Source of the DNA: Nitrospinae bacterium RIFCSPLOWO2_12_FULL_45_22
GTDB taxonomy: Bacteria > 2-12-FULL-45-22
Assembly (NCBI GenBank): GCA_001803565.1
Contig: MHDQ01000067.1
Coordinates: 1 to 13,098, forward strand
Length of the DNA stretch: 13,098 bases
Direction of reading: 5' to 3'
Positions 1 through 8,057 of the stretch are shown in pieces. A program made the translations under genes and the position numbers. The notes beneath the pieces are model-generated. The model saw only the letters and a list, made by a program, of their open reading frames with translations. It searched no databases and was not told the origin of the DNA. Within the stretch, counting starts at the first letter, position 1; each line of letters begins with the position of its first letter.

Positions 1-686
1 GCCTCCCGGCCAATCTCATCAATAACAATCACCTGGGGCATATGATTCTCCACCGCTTCAATCATTATATCATGTTGCAGTTCTGGGTAGGGAACTTGCA
101 TGCGGCGTGCCCGGCCAATACCCGGATGGGGAATATCTCCATCGCCAGCAATTTCATTAGAGGTATCCACCACCACAACCCTTTTGTCGAATTCTTCACT
201 AAGTACCCGGGCTGCTTCTCGGCACATAGTGGTCTTGCCTACCCCAGGGCGGCCCAGGAGGAGTATGCTCTGACCGCGCTCTACTACATCCCTGATAATA
301 TCCAGGGTACCATAAACCGCCCGACCTATCCGGCAGGTAAGGCCAATTATCCTACCCTGGCGATTCCTGATAGCGGATATTCGATGCAGAGTACGCGCAA
401 TCCCGGCCCGATTATCTTTGCCAAATTCTCCCACTCTACTCACTATATAATCCAGGTCTTCTGGTGTAACCTGCCGCTTTAATAAAGCAACTACCCTATT
501 AGGAAAGCGGGCTTCCGGTAACCGGCCCAGGTCTACTACAATCTCTAATAGGTCTTCCGGATCATCCTCCCGCTCCAGTCCATTCTTTATCTCTCCCGGA
601 AGAACGCCTAGTAGCTCCTCCAGGTTATCAGTTATCGGATAATTTTTAACTTCTGGCCTGGTAATTACCGATAAAGATTCTTTCAT
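1..686 (-). CDS. SpoIIIAA/Ycf45-type AAA ATPase, 3' end outside the window
   Basis: The frame is open from an ATG at 686 to the left edge, giving 228 complete codons plus two bases of the next. Residues 145-152 form a P-loop (GRPGVGKT). Residues 219-224 form a Walker B strand (VIVIDE), preceded by the block [20 protein letters not shown] typical of the stage III sporulation AA / chloroplast Ycf45 family. Family members usually continue with the rest of the ATPase core and often an R3H nucleic-acid-binding domain, which would lie to the left of base 1. An acidic N-terminal stretch of about 100 residues precedes the ATPase core. A GGGAGGGG-type ribosome binding site lies 10-14 nt upstream of the ATG. 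Such proteins occur widely in non-sporulating bacteria, so the gene does not indicate sporulation. The exact role is unknown; ssDNA/RNA-linked ATPase activity is inferred from the family. Confidence 0.85.
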   Translation of the reverse strand, partial: MKESLSVITRPEVKNYPITDNLEELLGVLPGEIKNGLEREDDPEDLLEIVVDLGRLPEARFPNRVVALLKRQVTPEDLDYIVSRVGEFGKDNRAGIARTLHRISAIRNRQGRIIGLTCRIGRAVYGTLDIIRDVVERGQSILLLGRPGVGKTTMCREAARVLSEEFDKRVVVVDTSNEIAGDGDIPHPGIGRARRMQVPYPELQHDIMIEAVENHMPQVIVIDEIGRE

Positions 687-720
687 ATCAGCTCTTCCCC
701 TCCCGTAACTACTCAATGTA

Positions 721-1153
721 AAATGCAAAATTAGCAATTAGCATTGTAAAATCAATTCTTTCCCTTTGCGGTAAGAATACTTTTTGCAATGATAGCACAT
801 AATTCTTCGCACTCCTGAAGGAGTGGTTCAATACGCTTAGGTGCCACGATGCCGGTCCTGTGGATAACCCGTAGCCAATAACGTGATTCTTTAAGCTCTT
901 TTAGCACAATACTTAATTTGTGCGTAAAATCTGATCGGGATTCAGCCCCACAAGCTTCTTCGTAATTAGCTCCGGGAGACGTTCCAGACCGTATAAGTTG
1001 TCCCCCAATATGTTTGCTTATGCTTGTCTTTGGTAGAGTATTTACAAGTTTAATAATCCTAATCGCAAAATCAATCAAACGCTCAGTAAGATTATCCACT
1101 TTATTCTTAATAATTTTAGCTTCATTCATTGCTTATTGCTAATTTTGCAATTT
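721..1153. repeat. Inverted repeat flanking the four-helix-bundle gene
   Basis: A 15-bp exact inverted repeat (TGCAAAATTAGCAAT at 724-738; its complement at 1135-1149) brackets the small gene at 752-1129. The match extends imperfectly to about 721-742 and 1131-1153. The right arm starts two bases beyond the start codon and so contains the gene's translation-initiation region. The left arm lies 10 bases past the stop. Both arms contain a short internal duplication of the AGCAATTAGCA type. The arrangement suggests the gene and its arms form a unit that could be inserted or folded as a whole. Confidence 0.75.
752..1129 (-). CDS. Four-helix bundle protein (23S rRNA IVS / S23 family)
   Basis: The 125-residue product matches the pattern of the four-helix bundle family first described from ORFs in intervening sequences of 23S rRNA genes. 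It has an N-terminal helix with LTERLIDFAIRIIKLVNTLP, the central RSGTSPGANYEEA block around residues 47-58, then SDFTHKLSIVLKELKESRYWL, and a final helix rich in Leu, Glu and Cys. Length is normal for the family. Diversity-generating-retroelement Avd proteins share this fold, but no reverse transcriptase or variable repeat is visible here. It sits between carB and the SpoIIIAA-like gene, is not overlapped with either, and is bracketed by an inverted repeat, so it looks like an inserted unit. The start at 1129 has no clear Shine-Dalgarno site. The molecular function of free-standing members is not established; nucleic-acid binding is a family-level guess. Confidence 0.85.
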   Translation of the reverse strand: MNEAKIIKNKVDNLTERLIDFAIRIIKLVNTLPKTSISKHIGGQLIRSGTSPGANYEEACGAESRSDFTHKLSIVLKELKESRYWLRVIHRTGIVAPKRIEPLLQECEELCAIIAKSILTAKGKN

Positions 1154-1168
1154 GCGTTTTGACACTTT

Positions 1169-4100
1169 TTATTTTTCATTAGTGGTTAGGCTAGCCAGGT
1201 GGTATTCCTGGAGCGAGAGGACTTCGAGTTGTCCCTCGAGTATAGCCTTGATCCCTTGAGTGGCTGCCCAAGCCCCTGCTATCGTAGTGTAATAAGGCAG
1301 ATTATAAACCAGGGCATTACGGCGAATATAATAAGAGTCGTGCTGGGAGGCTTTCCCTTCGGGAGTATTAATAACCAGAGCTACTTCACCATTCTTTATA
1401 TGATCCACGATATGGGGCCGACCTTCTTTATATTTAAGCACGCTCTCTACGGCTAAACCAGCACCTCTTAAATACTCGCCCGTGCCGCGGGTAGCTAGCA
1501 ACTGAAAGCCCAATTGTACCAGTTCGCGGGCAATCTTTAGCACAGCCGGCTTGTCCTTATCCCTAACACTGATAAAGACCTTGCCCTTTCTGGGCAGTCC
1601 ACCATCGGTACTTAATTGAGACTTAGCAAAGGCCTTGCCAAAAGCGCTATCTATCCCCATGACTTCTCCGGTAGACTTCATTTCCGGCCCCAGGATACTA
1701 TCTACCCCAGGGAATTTGATAAAGGGGAACACTGCTTCTTTGACTGCCATATGCCTGACTATCCTTTCCTGCGTAAATCCTAACTCGCTTAAAGATTTAC
1801 CTACCATAACCTTAGTAGCTAGCTTAGCCAGGGGCACACCGATGGCCTTACTGACAAAAGGTATGGTACGAGAAGCCCGGGGGTTAACCTCGAGGATATA
1901 GATGCTATCCCCCTGGATAGCCAGTTGTATATTGATTAATCCTACTACCTGCAACTCTTTAGCCAACCGATAAGTATGTTCTTTGATGGTCTCGATCAGG
2001 GAAGGGGCAAGGGAATACGGGGGCAATGAACAAGAACTGTCCCCGGAATGGATACCAGCCTCTTCAATATGCTCCATTATCCCGCCAATGACTACGTCAT
2101 GACCATCAGCAATAGCATCAACATCAATCTCGATAGCGTCTTCCAGAAACTTATCTATCAGGACCGGGTGCTCAGGCGAGGCGGTCATGGCCTTAGTTAT
2201 ATATTCCTCCAGACTGGATTCATCATAGACCACCTCCATAGCCCTACCCCCCAGGACATAGGATGGCCTTACCAGTACCGGATAGCCGATCTGTTGGGTG
2301 ATCTTTTTAGCCTCTTGAAAAGATAACGCAGTGCCGCTTACTGGTTGTTGGAGTCCTAGTTTATTTAGTAGTTGCCTGAATCTCTCCCGGTCTTCTGCCC
2401 GGTCTATGCTATCCGGTGAGGTGCCTATGATCTTAACCCCAGCCTTTTCTAGTGGGACAGCCAGCTTTAGTGGTGTTTGGCCGCCAAACTGGACTATCAC
2501 CCCATCGGGCTCTTCTACCTCTACGATATTCAAGACATCTTCTAAGGTTAATGGCTCAAAATAGAGCCGGTCAGAGGTGTCATAATCCGTACTAACGGTC
2601 TCTGGGTTGCAGTTCACCATGATAGATTCATAGCCGATCTCTTTCAAGGCATAAGCAGCATGGACACAGCAATAATCAAACTCTATCCCCTGGCCGATGC
2701 GGTTAGGGCCACTACCTAAGATAACGATCTTTTTTTGCCTGGTGGGTTGGGCTTCACACTCCCGCTCATATGTAGAATAGAGGTATGGCGTATAAGCCTC
2801 AAACTCGGCCGCACAGGTATCAACCCGTTTGAAGGTAACCCTTATCCCGCCCTCTTTCCGCAATCTTCTTACCCTAGCTTCCGAAGTATTCCAGATTTGT
2901 GCTAGCCCGCGATCGGAAAAGCCATATTCTTTGGCCTTACGCAATAGTGGCCCGGAGCTGGCTCCGGCAGTCTTTAATTCTTCCTCCAGGGCTACTATCT
3001 CCTGTATATTAGACAAAAACCAGGGATCAATCCTGGTAAGTTCATAAATCTCTTCTACCGTCCAACCTAGCCGCAAGGCCTGAGCAATATCCCAGACCCT
3101 CTCCCAAGTAGGTAATTTCAACTTTTCCTGTATTATCTCTTCTATGTCATCCCGAGCCCTTCGGCCCTGAACAGGCCTCAGGGCAGGCTCCGCGAAGGGG
3201 AAGCGAGGAATCTTATCCTTTGCCTCTCTGTGAGACCTGTTCATTTCTTCCAACCCGTATCTATCAATCTCCAGTGAGCGGATGGCCTTTTGGAGGGCCT
3301 CCTTAAAAGTACGACCGATAGCCATCACCTCACCTACCGATTTCATTTGGGTAGTAAGGGTCTGGTCGGCCTGGGGGAATTTTTCAAAGGCAAAGCGGGG
3401 GAACTTCACTACACAATAGTCAATGGTAGGTTCGAAAGAAGCCGGGGTCTCACGGGTTATATCGTTAGGTATCTCATCCAGGGTATAGCCAACCGCTAAT
3501 TTAGCGGCAATCTTGGCAATAGGAAAGCCCGTGGCCTTGGAAGCCAGGGCCGAGCTGCGCGATACCCGGGGATTCATCTCTATTACTACCATCTGGCCAT
3601 TTTTGGGGTTGACCGCAAATTGTATATTGGAACCACCGGTCTCTACGCCAATTTCTCGGATAATGGCGATAGCAGCATCACGCATCAGTTGGTATTCTTT
3701 GTCGGTAAGGGTTTGCGCCGGCGCCACCGTGATGCTGTCACCCGTATGAATGCCCATAGGGTCAAAATTTTCTATGGAGCAGATAATGACCACATTATCT
3801 TTTAAATCCCGCATCACTTCCAGTTCATATTCCTTCCAGCCAATAACTGACTCTTCAATCAGTATCTGCCCAACCGGACTGGTATTCAAGCCCCATTCTA
3901 CATAGGCGCTAAATTCTTCTATGTTGTAAGCGATATTGCCGCCCGTACCGCCTAAGGTAAAGGAGGGCCGAATAATATTGGGAAAACCCACTTCTTCCAG
4001 GATTTGCCGGGCTTCTTTCTCTGAGCTGGCATAGCCGCTCTCAGGGATTTCCAGGTTAATGGCTTGCATGGCCTTTTTGAACAGGTTCCTATCCTCAGCC

Positions 4101-4474
4101 TTTTTTATCGCCTCAAGTTTTGCCCCTATCAGCTCTACACCATATTTGTCCAGGACACCGGTTTCCGCCAGGGTAACAGCAATGTTTAACCCCGTCTGGC
4201 CTCCCAGGGTAGGGAGTAGGGCCTCAGGGCGCTCCCGGGCAATGATCTTCTCGACTATCTCCGGAGTAATCGGCTCGATGTAAGTACGATCGGCCATCTC
4301 GGGATCAGTCATGATAGTAGCGGGATTGCTATTGATCAATACTACTTGATAACCCTCTTCTCTCAATGCCTTACAGGCCTGGGTGCCAGAATAGTCAAAT
4401 TCGCATGCCTGGCCAATGACAATGGGTCCAGAGCCTATTAGCAATATCTTCCTGATATCTTTTCGCTTAGGCAA
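1169..4474 (-). CDS. carB: Carbamoyl-phosphate synthase large subunit
   Basis: Makes carbamoyl phosphate from bicarbonate, ATP and ammonia supplied by the small subunit, for pyrimidine and arginine synthesis. The 1101 residues show both halves of the enzyme: an N-terminal dinucleotide-like lobe ([20 protein letters not shown] near 11-30), the first ATP-grasp with [16 protein letters not shown], an oligomerisation region, the second half beginning [19 protein letters not shown], the second ATP-grasp with [17 protein letters not shown], and a C-terminal MGS-like allosteric domain. The start is TTG at 4474, with AGGAG at 4481-4485 spaced by 6 nt. It overlaps the end of tsaC by 8 bp, so translation is probably coupled. 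The protein is about 30 residues longer than usual, because residues about 421-443, in the linker after the first ATP-grasp domain, are encoded by a palindromic repeat. No carA lies in the window. Confidence 0.97.
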   Translation of the reverse strand: MPKRKDIRKILLIGSGPIVIGQACEFDYSGTQACKALREEGYQVVLINSNPATIMTDPEMADRTYIEPITPEIVEKIIARERPEALLPTLGGQTGLNIAVTLAETGVLDKYGVELIGAKLEAIKKAEDRNLFKKAMQAINLEIPESGYASSEKEARQILEEVGFPNIIRPSFTLGGTGGNIAYNIEEFSAYVEWGLNTSPVGQILIEESVIGWKEYELEVMRDLKDNVVIICSIENFDPMGIHTGDSITVAPAQTLTDKEYQLMRDAAIAIIREIGVETGGSNIQFAVNPKNGQMVVIEMNPRVSRSSALASKATGFPIAKIAAKLAVGYTLDEIPNDITRETPASFEPTIDYCVVKFPRFAFEKFPQADQTLTTQMKSVGEVMAIGRTFKEALQKAIRSLEIDRYGLEEMNRSHREAKDKIPRFPFAEPALRPVQGRRARDDIEEIIQEKLKLPTWERVWDIAQALRLGWTVEEIYELTRIDPWFLSNIQEIVALEEELKTAGASSGPLLRKAKEYGFSDRGLAQIWNTSEARVRRLRKEGGIRVTFKRVDTCAAEFEAYTPYLYSTYERECEAQPTRQKKIVILGSGPNRIGQGIEFDYCCVHAAYALKEIGYESIMVNCNPETVSTDYDTSDRLYFEPLTLEDVLNIVEVEEPDGVIVQFGGQTPLKLAVPLEKAGVKIIGTSPDSIDRAEDRERFRQLLNKLGLQQPVSGTALSFQEAKKITQQIGYPVLVRPSYVLGGRAMEVVYDESSLEEYITKAMTASPEHPVLIDKFLEDAIEIDVDAIADGHDVVIGGIMEHIEEAGIHSGDSSCSLPPYSLAPSLIETIKEHTYRLAKELQVVGLINIQLAIQGDSIYILEVNPRASRTIPFVSKAIGVPLAKLATKVMVGKSLSELGFTQERIVRHMAVKEAVFPFIKFPGVDSILGPEMKSTGEVMGIDSAFGKAFAKSQLSTDGGLPRKGKVFISVRDKDKPAVLKIARELVQLGFQLLATRGTGEYLRGAGLAVESVLKYKEGRPHIVDHIKNGEVALVINTPEGKASQHDSYYIRRNALVYNLPYYTTIAGAWAATQGIKAILEGQLEVLSLQEYHLASLTTNEK
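3146..3214. repeat. Palindromic repeat inserted in frame within carB
   Basis: On the carB coding strand this stretch encodes a segment with [18 protein letters not shown] that has no place in the usual CarB alignment. Its DNA contains nested inverted repeats: CCTTCG pairs with CGAAGG, and inside that CCCTGA pairs with TCAGGG. Local base composition is more GC-rich than the surrounding gene. The word order (GATTCCTCGC, then CCTTCGCGGAGCC, then GGGCTCGGGATGAC) resembles interspersed palindromic elements common in intergenic DNA of environmental bacteria. It adds 23 codons without breaking the frame, comparable in principle to Rickettsia palindromic elements. No second copy is visible in the window. 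Confidence 0.75.
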
Positions 4475-5111
4475 GTTGCTCTCCTAACACTACCTCTAAG
4501 GCCCGGCGACTGAGCTGCCCTTCCCGGATTAGGGTAGGGGGTAAGGTAGTTACATCAACGATGGAAGAAGCCCTGTCTGTCCCACACACCCCTCCATCTA
4601 CTATGAGGTCTATCCCGTCTCCCAGGAAAGTTTCTATTTCCTTGACACTCATCAGGTCGGGCTGGCCAGATATATTAGCGCTGGTGCCGGTTAAGGGCAC
4701 CTTTGTCTCTTTAAGCAATAGATCAAGGAAGGGGTTTTTGGGTTGCCTGAAGGCTATTTTTGAAGTATTACCCAGTAACGAAGGCGGGAGGTTATTTGCA
4801 GCTTCAAAGATCAAAGTAAGGGGCCCGGGCCAAAAAATCCTGATGAGCCTTTCTCCTGCTTCTGGTATAGTCTTTACCCGTCCTTTCAACTGCTCCTTGT
4901 CATGTATAAGGAGCAATATAGGTTTAGCGAAATCCCTTTTTTTTATCCGATAAACCCTTTTGATTGCTCTTTCATCTAGACTGTTTACCGCTATTCCATA
5001 TAAGGTATCAGTGGGAATGACTACTAATCCCCCCGCTAGAATGGCTGCCACAATCTCCTCTACTAACTCTTTATTGGGGGAGGATGGATCAATCTTGAGG
5101 ATTTTTACCAT
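4467..5111 (-). CDS. tsaC: L-threonylcarbamoyladenylate synthase (TsaC/YrdC type)
   Basis: Forms threonylcarbamoyl-AMP from threonine, bicarbonate and ATP, the first step in making the t6A37 modification of ANN-decoding tRNAs in the cytoplasm. The 214-residue product has the YrdC-fold signature motifs: PTDTLYGI at 33-40, a KKR...KP segment at 57-64, WPGPLT at 94-99, SANISG at 144-149 and SSIVD at 182-186, followed by IREG. It is the short form and lacks the extra Sua5 C-terminal domain. The ATG at 5111 lacks a good Shine-Dalgarno site, but the conserved motifs sit at the expected distance. A sigma70-type promoter lies about 70 bp upstream. The stop overlaps the TTG start of carB, so both are read from one transcript. 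Confidence 0.95.
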   Translation of the reverse strand: MVKILKIDPSSPNKELVEEIVAAILAGGLVVIPTDTLYGIAVNSLDERAIKRVYRIKKRDFAKPILLLIHDKEQLKGRVKTIPEAGERLIRIFWPGPLTLIFEAANNLPPSLLGNTSKIAFRQPKNPFLDLLLKETKVPLTGTSANISGQPDLMSVKEIETFLGDGIDLIVDGGVCGTDRASSIVDVTTLPPTLIREGQLSRRALEVVLGEQLA

Positions 5112-5181
5112 GCAAATTATCGGCTAGGCTCTACCCAGCTCAAAAAGAGTCGTTTTTTGTCTAGCTATCACTTCGTTTATT

Positions 5182-5211
5182 ATTATACCTTTCTCCTCTA
5201 TCCTACGTCAA
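5182..5211 (-). promoter_or_regulatory. Predicted sigma70-type promoter for tsaC-carB
   Basis: Reading leftward, TTGACG (5206-5211) is followed by 18 bases and then a perfect TATAAT (5182-5187). Transcription would begin near 5175, leaving a leader of roughly 64 nt before the tsaC ATG. This is the best promoter match I found in the window. It is a sequence match only. Confidence 0.7.
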
Positions 5212-5322
5212 GCCGCCTGGATGGCAAGATGGTCTCTCATCTACTTGACAGGACTTTGAGAGGCAATATAATGCATTACAGATTAAGGCATCCTGTAAAT
5301 ACTCACTGAACCCCGTTTAATG

Positions 5323-5509
5323 AAACCACAAGATTTCACAAGATTTACACAAGATAATGAAGGGAAATGGCGGGGTGCACCCCGGGCACAACTTTTAAAT
5401 TATTTGAAGGCTACCAGGAAAAGGGTTGGTTTGCTACTAAATTTTGGCAAGGAGAGTTTAGGGATTAGGAGGAAAATCTTGTGATAATCTCGTGTTAATC
5501 TCGTGGTTT
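5323..5509. repeat. Inverted repeat built from tandem CACRAGATT units
   Basis: The left arm (5323-5356) and right arm (5476-5509) are inverted copies. Each begins AAACCAC and contains three consecutive units of the form CAC(A/G)AGATT at a spacing of 10-11 bp. The arms match at most positions, with one 1-base length difference. About 120 bp lie between them. The structure resembles a small non-autonomous (MITE-like) or palindromic element. It could equally be a clustered protein-binding array, because the unit spacing is close to one helical turn. Confidence 0.65.
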
Positions 5510-5596
5510 ACTGAATACTTCCGGCATCCTCTACACGAATAAAATAAGGTTACAATCAAGGCTAAAGGTTTGAGGTCGTATGGTGTTGTTTTAATT

Positions 5597-5630
5597 ATTC
5601 GTGCAATTCGTCTATTCGTGTCATTGGTGG
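5597..5630 (+). repeat. Short tandem repeat ahead of queA
   Basis: Four successive words, ATTCGTGCA, ATTCGTCT, ATTCGTGTC and ATTGGTGG, form a degenerate 8-9 bp tandem array. One word (ATTCGTGT, 5614-5621) is the exact complement of ACACGAAT at 5533-5540, so a weak hairpin about 90 bp long is possible. The array sits 21 bases before the queA ATG. Confidence 0.5.
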
Positions 5631-5651
5631 TTAAGTCTTTGTTTGGAAAAG

Positions 5652-6692
5652 ATGGAAACCAAAGAGCTGTATTATTCTCTACCAGAAGAATTTATTGCCC
5701 AATACCCGGCTGAGGAGCGGGAGGCCTCCCGGCTCATGATCCTTGACCGAAAGGGTAAGTCATGGGGGCATAGCCGGTTCGATAGTCTACCAAATTATCT
5801 CCAGTCAGGGGACTTATTGGTGCTGAATGATACCAGGGTTATCCCGGCCCGCCTCATAGGGTGTAAAGTTAATACCCATAGGAAAATAGAGGTATTACTG
5901 GTGAAGGAGGTTGCCCCTCGCTCCTGGGAAGCCTTAGTAAAACCAGGCAAAAAAGCCCCTATAAATACCCAGATCATCTTTGGCAAGGGCGACTTGAAGG
6001 GGGTAGTGACCGCGGTTTGTGGTCCGGGGAAGAGGGTGATAGAGTTTTTTGCTAACGGATACCTGGAGGCCAAGCTGAAACAATATGGCATGGTGCCAAT
6101 ACCACCCTACATCAAACGAGACTCTCATCATCCCCTGGAACTAGACCAGGTAAGGTACCAAACGGTCTATGCCAGGATAGAAGGGGCAATAGCAGCCCCT
6201 ACCGCGGGATTACATTTTACTGAAAGGTTATTGGAAAGGATTAAAGAGCAAGGTGTCCAAATACTCTCTCTCACCCTGCATATAGGTCCCGGCACCTTCC
6301 GGCCGATAAAAAGCAGGGTAGTAGGAGAACACCCAATGGAGCCTGAATATTACATAATAGAACCCGAGACAGCCGATATAATAACCCGCGCTAAAGAAGA
6401 TGGCAGGCGGATAGTAGCAGTAGGGACTAGTGTTACCAGGGCATTGGAGACCATATTTGGCTCACCTTACCAACCGAGACCCTTAGAAGGCTGGACCGAC
6501 TTGTTCATGTATCCGGGATACTGCTTTAAGGTTGTGGATAGTCTGGTAACCAATTTCCATCTACCTGGCTCTACACTCCTGGCCCTGGTTTTTGCCTTTG
6601 CTGGTAAGGAATTGATCCTTAAGGCTTATCAAGCAGCGATAAAAGAAAGATACCGCTTTTACAGCTATGGTGATGCCATGCTAATTATCTGA
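5652..6692 (+). CDS. queA: S-adenosylmethionine:tRNA ribosyltransferase-isomerase
   Basis: Transfers and isomerises the ribosyl part of S-adenosylmethionine onto preQ1-modified tRNA, giving epoxyqueuosine-tRNA, the penultimate step of queuosine synthesis. The 346-residue product has the family's diagnostic segments in order: YSLPEEFIAQYPAEERE at the N terminus, DLLVLNDTRVIPARL, VKPGKK, VPIPPYI, IAAPTAGLHFT, LHIGPGTFRPI, VGTSVTRALE, and NFHLPGSTLLALVFAFAG near the end. I chose the ATG at 5652 because family alignment begins there. The frame stays open back to an ATG at 5601, but those 17 codons come from the ATTCGT repeat and have no family likeness. The ribosome binding site is weak (GGAAAAG). 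The gene converges with hisC across a 97-bp gap. No other queuosine gene is visible. Confidence 0.96.
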   Translation: METKELYYSLPEEFIAQYPAEEREASRLMILDRKGKSWGHSRFDSLPNYLQSGDLLVLNDTRVIPARLIGCKVNTHRKIEVLLVKEVAPRSWEALVKPGKKAPINTQIIFGKGDLKGVVTAVCGPGKRVIEFFANGYLEAKLKQYGMVPIPPYIKRDSHHPLELDQVRYQTVYARIEGAIAAPTAGLHFTERLLERIKEQGVQILSLTLHIGPGTFRPIKSRVVGEHPMEPEYYIIEPETADIITRAKEDGRRIVAVGTSVTRALETIFGSPYQPRPLEGWTDLFMYPGYCFKVVDSLVTNFHLPGSTLLALVFAFAGKELILKAYQAAIKERYRFYSYGDAMLII

Positions 6693-6705
6693 TAATTTCC
6701 CATAA

Positions 6706-6791
6706 AGGAGTCAAGGAATCAAGGGTTCGAGTGAAATGTTAAAAAGTTACAAACGAAAACAAACACTTGAACCCCTGAATCCTCGAACCCT
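6706..6791. repeat. Inverted repeat between convergent queA and hisC
   Basis: Arms at 6706-6733 and 6764-6791 match in inverted orientation at 22 of 28 positions, using words such as TCAAGG, AAGGGTTCGAGTG and CACTTGAACCCC. The right arm runs into the hisC stop codon. Located between convergent genes, it could form a hairpin that ends transcription from both sides, although no clean T-run follows either arm. The arms resemble interspersed repeat words rather than a standard Rho-independent terminator. Confidence 0.6.
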
Positions 6792-7839
6792 ATATTGGGA
6801 GCATCTTTTCTAGCTTTTCTATCAACTGGGCCATCTCAGCTTCGGTGCCGATGGTTATCCTGATACAATCCTGCAGCCGAGGCTGAGTGAAGTATCGCAC
6901 CAGGATGCCCTGGCTTTTTAACCATTCATAAAGGGAGAATAAATCCTGGCCGGGTAGCCGGGCCAGGATAAAGTTGCTTTCTGAAGGGAATACATAAAAG
7001 CCTAACTTTGTAAGGGCGAGGGTAACCTTTTTTCTGGTCTGGACGATACGGCCTATATTTTGCTGCATCCATCCCAGGTCATCCAGGGCCGCTATCGCAG
7101 CGGCAATGCTTAACCGGTTGAGGTTATAAGAGTCTTTAACCTTGAGCAAACCATTAATAATCTCTTCATCGGCAAAGGCCAGCCCTATGCGTAAACCTGC
7201 CAGTGAAAAGGACTTAGAAAAGCTCCTGAGGATAATGAGATTATTATATTTTTTTATTAGGGGGATAGCGCTAGCCTGCCCAAAGTCACCATAAGCCTCA
7301 TCTACTACCAATACCCCCTTTAGCTTAGCGGCTAATCCCTCTATCTCGGTTACCGGGATACAGGTACCGGAGGGTGAATTAGGGTTAGCTAAAAAGGTTA
7401 ATCGGGCCTCTTTTTTACCGATCTCTGAGGGTAAGGAATAATCCTCCGGGTATTCTACGGTCTCTTTAATGCCTTCCTGGATATCTATTAAAGTATCATA
7501 AAGGGTATAGGTAGGAGTGGGATATACCACAAGGTCTCCTTTGCCTATAAAGGCCCGGACAATAATCGAGAGGAGTTCGTCAGAGCCATTACCGGCTAAA
7601 AGGTTTTCTCGTTGTAGGCCATACACCTTGGCTGCCTTATCTCGCAAGGGGTTTGCTAAAGGGTCTGGATAGAGCCGTAAAGAGGAATTAATTTCATCTT
7701 TTAGGGTTTGGATAACCCTTGGGGATGGTGGGTAGGGGTTCTCATTGGTATTGAGTTTGATATAAATATCTTTAGAGGACGGCTGTTCACCCGGGACATA
7801 CCCCACCATATTTTCTATAACCGCACGTAGATAACCCAT
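6790..7839 (-). CDS. hisC: Histidinol-phosphate aminotransferase
   Basis: A PLP-dependent class I/II aminotransferase that converts imidazole-acetol phosphate to histidinol phosphate in histidine synthesis. Many homologues also accept aromatic amino acids. The 349-residue length is normal. Visible hallmarks are NTNENPYPPSP (31-40), GNGSDELL (83-90), the NPNSPSG loop (152-158), DEAYGDF (180-186), the SFSKSFSLAGLRIG block with Lys209 as the probable Schiff-base lysine, and IRITIGT near the C terminus with the phosphate-binding arginine. The ATG at 7839 gives the usual family N terminus (LRAVIENMVGYVPGEQ). No strong Shine-Dalgarno site precedes it. It lies 218 bp downstream of the PilZ gene on the same strand, across a long palindrome, so co-transcription with the flagellar genes is uncertain. 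No other histidine gene is in the window. Confidence 0.95.
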   Translation of the reverse strand: MGYLRAVIENMVGYVPGEQPSSKDIYIKLNTNENPYPPSPRVIQTLKDEINSSLRLYPDPLANPLRDKAAKVYGLQRENLLAGNGSDELLSIIVRAFIGKGDLVVYPTPTYTLYDTLIDIQEGIKETVEYPEDYSLPSEIGKKEARLTFLANPNSPSGTCIPVTEIEGLAAKLKGVLVVDEAYGDFGQASAIPLIKKYNNLIILRSFSKSFSLAGLRIGLAFADEEIINGLLKVKDSYNLNRLSIAAAIAALDDLGWMQQNIGRIVQTRKKVTLALTKLGFYVFPSESNFILARLPGQDLFSLYEWLKSQGILVRYFTQPRLQDCIRITIGTEAEMAQLIEKLEKMLPI

Positions 7840-7857
7840 AATATTTTTGCAACCGTT

Positions 7858-7976
7858 CAGCCACCAGGGAACAAGCCGTGAAGCGCGAGGAGTGAGCAGT
7901 AAGGAGTTAACAACTCTCGGCTCACTCTTTACTCCTCACTGCTCACGGTTTAGGGGTCTTTGTGCCTTGGTGGCAG
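7858..7976. repeat. 119-bp imperfect palindromic element upstream of hisC
   Basis: Three nested inverted-repeat layers occur. The outer arms 7858-7872 and 7962-7976 match at 12 of 15 positions (CAGCCACCAGG against CTTGGTGGCAG). Middle arms lie at 7876-7893 and 7931-7948 (CCGTGA...AGGAGT against ACTCC...CACGG). An inner hairpin is GAGTT-AAC-AACTC. The right half shares CTCACTGCTCAC and GGTCTTTGTGCCT with a partial copy at 10277-10316. This is the clearest interspersed repeat family in the window, because two copies can be compared. Confidence 0.7.
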
Positions 7977-8057
7977 ATAAAGCTTACCTGGGTAAATGTT
8001 CATTTAATAATAACAGAAGTAGTAGAAAAAGCAAAAAAAAGGCAGGGAGAGGAATTA

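Larger units (their letters stand above)
5112..5651. other. 540-bp divergent intergenic region, repeat-rich, no gene
   Basis: No convincing coding frame, tRNA or structured-RNA signature is visible between the divergent tsaC and queA starts. The left part holds the tsaC promoter. The middle holds a long inverted repeat (5323-5509) with a perfect 14-bp palindrome CGGGGTGCACCCCG at 5371-5384. The right part holds a short tandem array of ATTCGT-type words ending 21 bases before queA. The octamer GGCATCCT occurs on both sides of the inverted repeat (5287-5294 and 5523-5530), possibly a remnant direct repeat. I see no clear promoter for queA. Confidence 0.6.

Noticed and set aside
42-482. Long plus-strand frame opposite the SpoIIIAA-like gene
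   Set aside because: It is antisense to a clear ATPase coding sequence with Walker motifs and encodes nothing recognisable.
1-686. Sporulation gene implying an endospore former
   Set aside because: SpoIIIAA/Ycf45-type ATPases are widespread in non-sporulating bacteria and plastids, and no other sporulation gene is seen.
752-1129. Avd component of a diversity-generating retroelement
   Set aside because: The fold family is related, but no reverse transcriptase, template repeat or variable repeat is visible in the window.
5117-5124. GCCGATAA on the minus strand, a match to the flagellar sigma-28 -10 element
   Set aside because: It lies only 5 nt before the tsaC ATG and has no TAAA at the proper upstream distance; a better sigma70 promoter exists at 5182-5211.
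5601-5651. Upstream extension of queA by 17 codons
   Set aside because: These codons are made of the ATTCGT tandem repeat, have no QueA family likeness and have no ribosome binding site; METKELYYSLPEEF at 5652 is the normal family start.
8000-8057. T-run on the minus strand after the PilZ gene as a Rho-independent terminator
   Set aside because: Eight Ts follow CCCTGCC, but no complementary GC arm lies just upstream.
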